A DNA stretch of 64,000 nt, from assembly GCF_000295935.2 (NCBI RefSeq), contig NZ_ALWO02000033.1, positions 124,001-188,000 on the forward strand. Direction: 5' to 3'. Position numbers and translations under genes: made by a program. Numbering within the stretch: position 1 is the stretch's first letter; each line of letters opens with the position of its first letter. The DNA is from Indibacter alkaliphilus LW1 (GTDB taxonomy: Bacteria; Bacteroidota; Bacteroidia; Cytophagales; Cyclobacteriaceae). The notes under the pieces are model-generated. The model saw only the letters and a list, made by a program, of their open reading frames with translations, was not told where the DNA came from and did no database searches. This document shows, in pieces, positions 59,421 to 64,000 of the stretch.

Positions 59421-61364
59421 TTAAGCAATATTTGTTTTCTTAAAAAGCAAAGAAACTACTGTTCCATTATTGTTTTCGTAAGTCAATTTTCCACCCAATT
59501 GCCTCGTTAAGAGATCGACAAGCTGGGTGCCAAACCCAGTCCCTTTGGAGGGTTGATTGTCCGCTTTCCCAATACCATCATCCCTGATGATCAGCTGAAG
59601 ATCAACTTCATCTTCCTCTTCGTTGGAGATAGGGCTTAAACTGATTTTGATCGTTCCTGAATCTTTTCCCTCAAAAGCATACTTTAGAGAGTTTGTCAAT
59701 AGCTCATTTGTAATCAGACCAATAGAAATTGCTGTGTCTACATCAAGAATTAATTTCGCCATGTTACACTCCACTTTGATTTTACCACTGGCATTGAAAG
59801 AGTCTAAGATGTTTTCACTCAAATTGATAAAATAATCACGCATTTCAATCGAAGAAAGGTGCTCTCCCTGATAGAGTTTTTGGTGAATGATCCCCATGGA
59901 GTGAACTCTGTTTTGGCTGGAAATCATGGCCTCTTGTACCGATGGATCATTTATCTGAGAGGACTGTAGTTGCAATAAGCTTGACACGACTTCCATATTG
60001 TTTTTCACTCGATGATGAATCTCCCTCAATAGCAATTCATTTTCTGCATTACGCTTGTCAAGCAATGTATTTTTTTGAGCTAATTCTCCATTCAGTACTT
60101 CTAATTTTTGATTGCTCCTTTGTTTTAGCCTATAATTTCTATATAAAAGCCCGAGCAATAGTGTACCTATAAAAAGAGCAACAATATAAATGGTTTGTTC
60201 TTGTTGTTGGGCGATCAGCTCTTTGTCCTGTTGGAGAAGATTCACCTGTAATTCACTTTCGCGAAGGCTTCTTTCGTTTCTTTCTACTTCGATAATATTG
60301 TTAGCTTCAGAATACTCAATGTAGTGTTCAAGTGCTTTTTTGTAGTCGCCCATTTGTTCATAAACGCTATATAATTTCATGATAAAATAGGCCGTATTTG
60401 ATTTTGTGTCGATTGCAATAGAGGAATTCTTAGCTTTTTGATAATAGGCAATTGCATCATCATATTTGCCTTCTTCTTTAGCAATGTCGCCCAAACGGGA
60501 ATGTGAAAATTGATAAGTATCAATAGTAGTCAAGTTATAGTCCTCCAAAAGTTTTATGTTTTCAATCAGGTAGGGTTTTGCTTCTAAAAATTTGCCCTTA
60601 TCAATTAAGTTATTTCCTATGGAGTAATAGTACCAAGCATGATGAAAGGGATTGGTCAGCTCAGGTAGGAGCTCTTGAAATCGATCCATATAAAAGTCAG
60701 TAGAATCTGGATTTGAATTTCCAAAATGATAAGTCAAAAGTTTATAGGCAACTACTAAGGCTTCTCTTTTTTCCGGGTAATCTGAATGCAGATAACCATT
60801 CATACTCTCCTTGAGATATTGAATTCCTATTTCTTCTTCTTCAGGCAATCCATATTGATAATAGAATCTTCCTTTATTATTCAAAACCTTGAGCTGAATT
60901 TCAGGTCGGGGATCATCTTTAAGCAAATTCATGGCTTTTTCAAATAGCTCAAGCCCAGGTTTTGGTTCACCTCTGATAATTTTGATCAAAGCCCAATTGA
61001 TCAACAAATCATAACCTAACACTTTATCTTTTTGGTCGTCAGGGATTTTTTCATAGTAGGACCAGCCAATCGGTGCGAGCGAATCTACAACTATAAAATT
61101 ATGCGATCGATTGGCTCTATCAGTGATGTCACGGTACAATTCTGCCAAAATCTTGTATTGAAGGGGTTCACTATTTTGAAGTAAAGCTGTTGCTTTATCA
61201 AAATAATAAACTGTGCTATCTCGATCAAAATGGGGCATTTCTCTAAAATATAATCCCTTTTCTTGGTAGCTTTTGCTCAAAGCAACAACCTGCTCAGTAG
61301 AGAGACTTTGAGCAGTGGTTTTGGTTATTAAGAGAAAAAGAATGAAAAATAAAGGGGTTTTCAT
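59421..61364 (-). CDS. TPR / HisKA_2 sensor histidine kinase
   Basis: The 647-residue protein has a signal peptide (MKTPLFFILFLLITKTTAQS), periplasmic TPR repeats (~60-385; KYDDAIAYYQKAKN, DYKKALEHYIEYSE), a membrane helix (TIYIVALFIGTLLLGLLYRN), coiled coil, and a HisKA_2 dimerisation domain with EIHHRVKNNMEVVSSLLQLQ (acceptor His) followed by HATPase (NELLTNSLKYAF, RDDGIGKAD, GTGFGTQLVDLL). HisKA_2 kinases of this TPR type often work with LytTR response regulators in Bacteroidota; a LytTR gene lies 1.7 kb away at 63094. It is a candidate partner for control of the tripartite element. Confidence 0.92.
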   Translation of the reverse strand: MKTPLFFILFLLITKTTAQSLSTEQVVALSKSYQEKGLYFREMPHFDRDSTVYYFDKATALLQNSEPLQYKILAELYRDITDRANRSHNFIVVDSLAPIGWSYYEKIPDDQKDKVLGYDLLINWALIKIIRGEPKPGLELFEKAMNLLKDDPRPEIQLKVLNNKGRFYYQYGLPEEEEIGIQYLKESMNGYLHSDYPEKREALVVAYKLLTYHFGNSNPDSTDFYMDRFQELLPELTNPFHHAWYYYSIGNNLIDKGKFLEAKPYLIENIKLLEDYNLTTIDTYQFSHSRLGDIAKEEGKYDDAIAYYQKAKNSSIAIDTKSNTAYFIMKLYSVYEQMGDYKKALEHYIEYSEANNIIEVERNERSLRESELQVNLLQQDKELIAQQQEQTIYIVALFIGTLLLGLLYRNYRLKQRSNQKLEVLNGELAQKNTLLDKRNAENELLLREIHHRVKNNMEVVSSLLQLQSSQINDPSVQEAMISSQNRVHSMGIIHQKLYQGEHLSSIEMRDYFINLSENILDSFNASGKIKVECNMAKLILDVDTAISIGLITNELLTNSLKYAFEGKDSGTIKISLSPISNEEEDEVDLQLIIRDDGIGKADNQPSKGTGFGTQLVDLLTRQLGGKLTYENNNGTVVSLLFKKTNIA

Positions 61365-61696
61365 TTGAGTTTGTTGATTGCGTGGGTGAAACTCATTATG
61401 GGCTTAAATAACGCTTCAATGGCGAATTGATAAATATAGTAAAAAAGCGTAGGTGAATTTTTTAGGATTACAAATAGTTTTTTTCTCTTTTCATTTAAAG
61501 ATGCCTTTGTTTTTGAAATTTATAACCAAATCAGTTTCACTTTATTCTTGAAAAATTAATTAAAATTTCTTTTTAACTGTTTAATTATCAGCAAGATGAT
61601 TTTTTTATTTAAACTTCAATATAAAAAAATTGGAATTTTGGAGCGTATTAATTGTGTTTGTATTTGTTTGTGTTAATAAATAAAAGGCTATAAACA

Positions 61697-61735
61697 AGCT
61701 GGGTTTTGGCAATAATATTTTGCCCAAACCCAGCT
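61697..61735 (-). terminator. Intrinsic terminator-like hairpin
   Basis: AGCTGGGTTT (61697-61706) and AAACCCAGCT (61726-61735) form a perfect 10-bp stem, extended by TGGCAA/TTGCCC pairs, with a short AT loop. On the minus strand it is followed by a T-rich tract and lies 77 bp after the stop of the ABM-like gene. The rest of the gap 61365-61811 is AT-rich and shows no gene. Confidence 0.6.
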
Positions 61736-61811
61736 ATTTGATTAAAAATCATTTAAGGGATTAATTTAATATCGAACTTTGGTGTTCAACAGGGATCAAA
61801 TTTCATAGATG

Positions 61812-62579
61812 TTATTTTGATGTTCTACTGATTTCTTTATCCAATTTGTACACATAAGACCAGCTACTTTCCAAAGCGGATCTGAATGCGGCCTGTAGTT
61901 CATCTCGCTTGGTCTTGCCTGCTTCTTTTTCCACCGTTTCCCAAACTCCTTCTTGTACAATATCCATGGCTGCAAAATCCTTGTAGGCTGTTATAACGTG
62001 ATAATTGGGACTTTCAGGGTCTGCTGTTAACCAAGTATACCAATATCCCCTTATGTCCTTTCCTGCCTTTTTTCGGATAGCCTCTACCTCTTTTACTACT
62101 TCCATCATTTTGTAGCCATTAGTAGGATTTACTTTGTACAATCCCACTTGGATGATTTCTCCATCTAAAGGATTTGCGTTACTTACATCAAGTTGAAGCT
62201 GTGAAATGTGGTTTGTAGCCTTTTCAATATGTGGATTGATCATGTTCATGGCCAGCAACTGACAATTTTTTCCTTGCTCATCAGTTTTATCCATCTCTGC
62301 CCAATTCAGCATTTGAGATGCCAATACATACACATTGCCTTCTCCTTGTTGTCTGCTCCACATGTTCCAAGTCCAATCTCCATTGTTTTCAAGATAACAG
62401 GCCTTCCAAGCTTTCACTCCTTCGCGGAACTGCATTTCATGTCCAGGCTTGACAGTGAATTCAGTCATTGACACTAGAGGACCACGCAGCACTTCCTGTG
62501 CTACGGCAAAGGGAATTAGGATCGTAAAAAGAGCTATTCCCAAAGAGGTTTTTAATAAATAATTCAAAAGTGTTTTCAT
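61812..62579 (-). CDS. Secreted ABM-like (dimeric alpha-beta barrel) protein
   Basis: The 255-residue product has a signal peptide (LGIALFTILIPFAVAQ) and two similar halves: VSMTEFTVKPGHEMQFREGV and QVGLYKVNPTNGYKMMEVVK start the two repeats, each followed by tryptophan-rich strands (WTWNMWSRQQG; GYWYTWLTADPESPNYHVIT). This fits a tandem ABM / EthD-like ferredoxin fold that is usually used for binding or oxidising small ligands. No catalytic residues are assigned. Tripartite element E lies 68 bp upstream of the ATG. Confidence 0.7.
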   Translation of the reverse strand: MKTLLNYLLKTSLGIALFTILIPFAVAQEVLRGPLVSMTEFTVKPGHEMQFREGVKAWKACYLENNGDWTWNMWSRQQGEGNVYVLASQMLNWAEMDKTDEQGKNCQLLAMNMINPHIEKATNHISQLQLDVSNANPLDGEIIQVGLYKVNPTNGYKMMEVVKEVEAIRKKAGKDIRGYWYTWLTADPESPNYHVITAYKDFAAMDIVQEGVWETVEKEAGKTKRDELQAAFRSALESSWSYVYKLDKEISRTSK

Positions 62580-62647
62580 ATTCTTTGTTTGAAGTGGTTT
62601 TAATAATGATTGAAATTTCTATGAATTAAATTCGATTTAAAAAACAT

Positions 62648-62704
62648 CAGGGACGAATGAGCTTGTTTATTGTCCCAACGCCTTTTTTTTCTTTTCGAAA
62701 AGAT
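62648..62704 (-). promoter_or_regulatory. Tripartite direct-repeat element, copy E
   Basis: Read toward the ABM-like gene: TTCGAAAAGA, TTGGGACAAT, TTCGTCCCTG, with starts 20 or 21 and 21 bp apart. Box 1 is 68 bp from the ATG at 62579. The rest of the divergent gap 62580-63093 is AT-rich; no gene is visible in it. Confidence 0.65.
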
Positions 62705-63093
62705 TTTAAAATGAAATAAATTGATTTTAAAAAACATTTATATTACTATATTTAAATAATAATATGGTTTTAATTAGTATTCTGCTTTTTCACCAAATAT
62801 GCTGATTGCTAAACTTTCTTTTGATTACGAAAATTATGAGTATCAGCAATTTTTTGTTGAGACTCATGTCCATGTGTCTGATTACTATGATTGAATTGAA
62901 TCAGTTAATACGACATTCAGAATGACTCTTGAAAGCTTTTTCAATCACAAAAGATGGAATTGGAGTTCAAAAATTAAAAATAAGATAAAGGCACTGAGTT
63001 AGCCATCCGATTGATAAGTTTATTGATCAAACAATTTGAGGCTATATTGACTTTGACAGAGGTATATTTAGAATTTTATTAGAAGAAATTAGC

Positions 63094-63828
63094 ATGAGTA
63101 AAAGCATCAAAATTTTGATCGTAGAGGATGATATGATCATTGCTGCAAACATTTCTCTCCAACTTTCTAAATTGGGTTATGAAGTGACTGGTATTGAGTC
63201 TCGAGGGGAAGATGCAATCAATCATAACAAAGAAAATCATCCTGACATTATTTTGATGGATATTAATTTGAAGGGTGAGATTAATGGAATTCAAACCGCC
63301 AGGATAATTCAAGAAGAAAGTGATGTTGCCTTGATTTATCTTACTGCAAATACAGATGAAGTGTCTTTTCAAAAAGCCAAAGAAACCCATCCCTACGCCT
63401 TTATTTCGAAGCCTTTCAACAAACTGAACTTAGAAAGGACGATTGCTTTGGTGGTAGATAAAATTAAGGATCACCATCATATTTCATCAGAGCACAATAC
63501 CTTGGTTGAAAGTATGGAGGATAGGATATTTATCAGAAACAATGGTAAATTGATTAAACTGATGCTAGAAGATATTCATTATGTCGAGGCGGATAGAAAC
63601 TACTGTAATATTTATACTTCCAAGGAGCATTACATTTTGGTGAATACTTTAAATACATTTTGTGAAAAAGTGATGGATAAGTCTTTTTTGAGAGTTCACA
63701 GGTCATTTGTAGTAAATCTCAAAAAACTCGATGCTGTTTCTGAACACTATTTAGAAATCAATAGAAAGATCATCCCAATCAGTAAGATGTATAAAGATGA
63801 TCTGATGAAAAGTATAAGGAAGTTATAA
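63094..63828 (+). CDS. LytTR-family response regulator
   Basis: The 244-residue protein has a receiver (residues 1-120; ILIVEDDMIIAANI, phospho-Asp in DIILMDINLKGEINGIQ, FISKPFN) and a LytTR DNA-binding domain (~145-240; MLEDIHYVEADRNYCNIYTS, FLRVHRSFVVNLKKLDAV). LytTR regulators bind pairs of short direct repeats about two helical turns apart. It is transcribed divergently from the ABM-like gene that carries element E. The TPR/HisKA_2 kinase at 59421 is the likely partner by proximity. Confidence 0.93.
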   Translation: MSKSIKILIVEDDMIIAANISLQLSKLGYEVTGIESRGEDAINHNKENHPDIILMDINLKGEINGIQTARIIQEESDVALIYLTANTDEVSFQKAKETHPYAFISKPFNKLNLERTIALVVDKIKDHHHISSEHNTLVESMEDRIFIRNNGKLIKLMLEDIHYVEADRNYCNIYTSKEHYILVNTLNTFCEKVMDKSFLRVHRSFVVNLKKLDAVSEHYLEINRKIIPISKMYKDDLMKSIRKL

Positions 63829-63850
63829 AGAGAATCCGCTAAAAAGGTGT

Positions 63851-64000
63851 TCATTTAGGCAAGGAGATGGTAAATACTGTCCCAATTTCCCCAGAAAAGC
63901 TTTCCACCCTAATCTCCCCACCATGTGCCTTCACAATATCATAACTCAGACTCAACCCTAATCCGGTTCCCTGTCCTGCCGGCTTGGTCGTGAAAAAGGG
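63851..64000 (-). CDS. Sensor histidine kinase, C-terminal end only
   Basis: The frame is open from the window edge to a stop at 63851 and codes the end of an HATPase domain: [35 protein letters not shown] and [10 protein letters not shown]. It is most like the kinases at 22883 and 24306 ([20 protein letters not shown]). The N-terminal part lies outside the window, so its sensor is unknown. Confidence 0.9.
   Translation of the reverse strand, partial: PFFTTKPAGQGTGLGLSLSYDIVKAHGGEIRVESFSGEIGTVFTISLPK

Noticed and set aside
1-64000. tRNA or rRNA genes, prophage or known defence systems
   Set aside because: No cloverleaf-like or rRNA-like sequence, no integrase, capsid, restriction or CBASS-type set was recognised. 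The cyclase/patatin pair was considered as a CBASS, but the cyclase is class III with a receiver domain, not a CD-NTase.

Overview
The window reads as a chromosomal segment of a Bacteroidota bacterium, most likely Cytophagales / Cyclobacteriaceae. The evidence is a BatD-type aerotolerance gene, a Na+/acetate module with a small DUF4212-type subunit, two-component propeller kinases, T/G-rich TAnnTTTG-like promoters, and intergenic heptamer repeats. This is inferred from gene families and sequence style; no rRNA or tRNA gene was seen.

Layout. 0-6 kb: housekeeping genes (batD fragment, queG, ruvB, apbE, ZIP transporter) separated by a repeat-rich gap with a MITE-like hairpin. 6-18 kb: a plus-strand acetate uptake and activation module: an IS1-type zinc-ribbon/HTH protein, porin, DUF4212 small subunit, SSS symporter, symporter-histidine kinase fusion (CrbS-like), single-domain receiver, acetyl-CoA synthetase, a cNMP/CBS/DUF294 protein and a DnaQ-like exonuclease. 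18-30 kb: a minus-strand signalling block: HD protein, YitT-type membrane protein, receiver-adenylate cyclase, receiver, cNMP-gated patatin phospholipase, membrane kinase, propeller kinase, small secreted protein and soluble kinase. 30-44 kb: a second minus-strand signalling operon: receiver, a 2932-residue kinase with 13 tandem GAF-like sensor modules behind an NTF2-like domain, a TPR kinase and two FIST-domain ligand-sensor proteins.

44-63 kb: an accessory region on the minus strand with secreted or lipoprotein NTF2/SnoaL-like proteins, alpha/beta hydrolases, an amino-acid permease, a P1 peptidase, an NAD(P)-dependent epimerase and an ABM-like secreted protein. Several genes are broken here (S9 peptidase frameshift, alpha-hydroxy-acid oxidase tail, DUF6090 head, NTF2 tail). 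A RAYT transposase sits inside an array of palindromic repeats. The segment closes with a TPR/HisKA_2 kinase, a LytTR response regulator and the end of another kinase.

The most unusual signal is a tripartite promoter-proximal element found five times between 43.9 and 62.7 kb. It has three TTCGGG / TTGGGG / TTCGTCC boxes in direct repeat, spaced 20-22 bp start to start (mostly exactly 21), always oriented toward a minus-strand gene. The geometry matches tandem LytTR-domain binding sites, and a LytTR regulator lies in the window, so a local regulon is proposed. A second unusual theme is repeat DNA (heptamer arrays and 21- or 33-bp palindromes) inside coding frames, especially in two loops of the histidine kinases.
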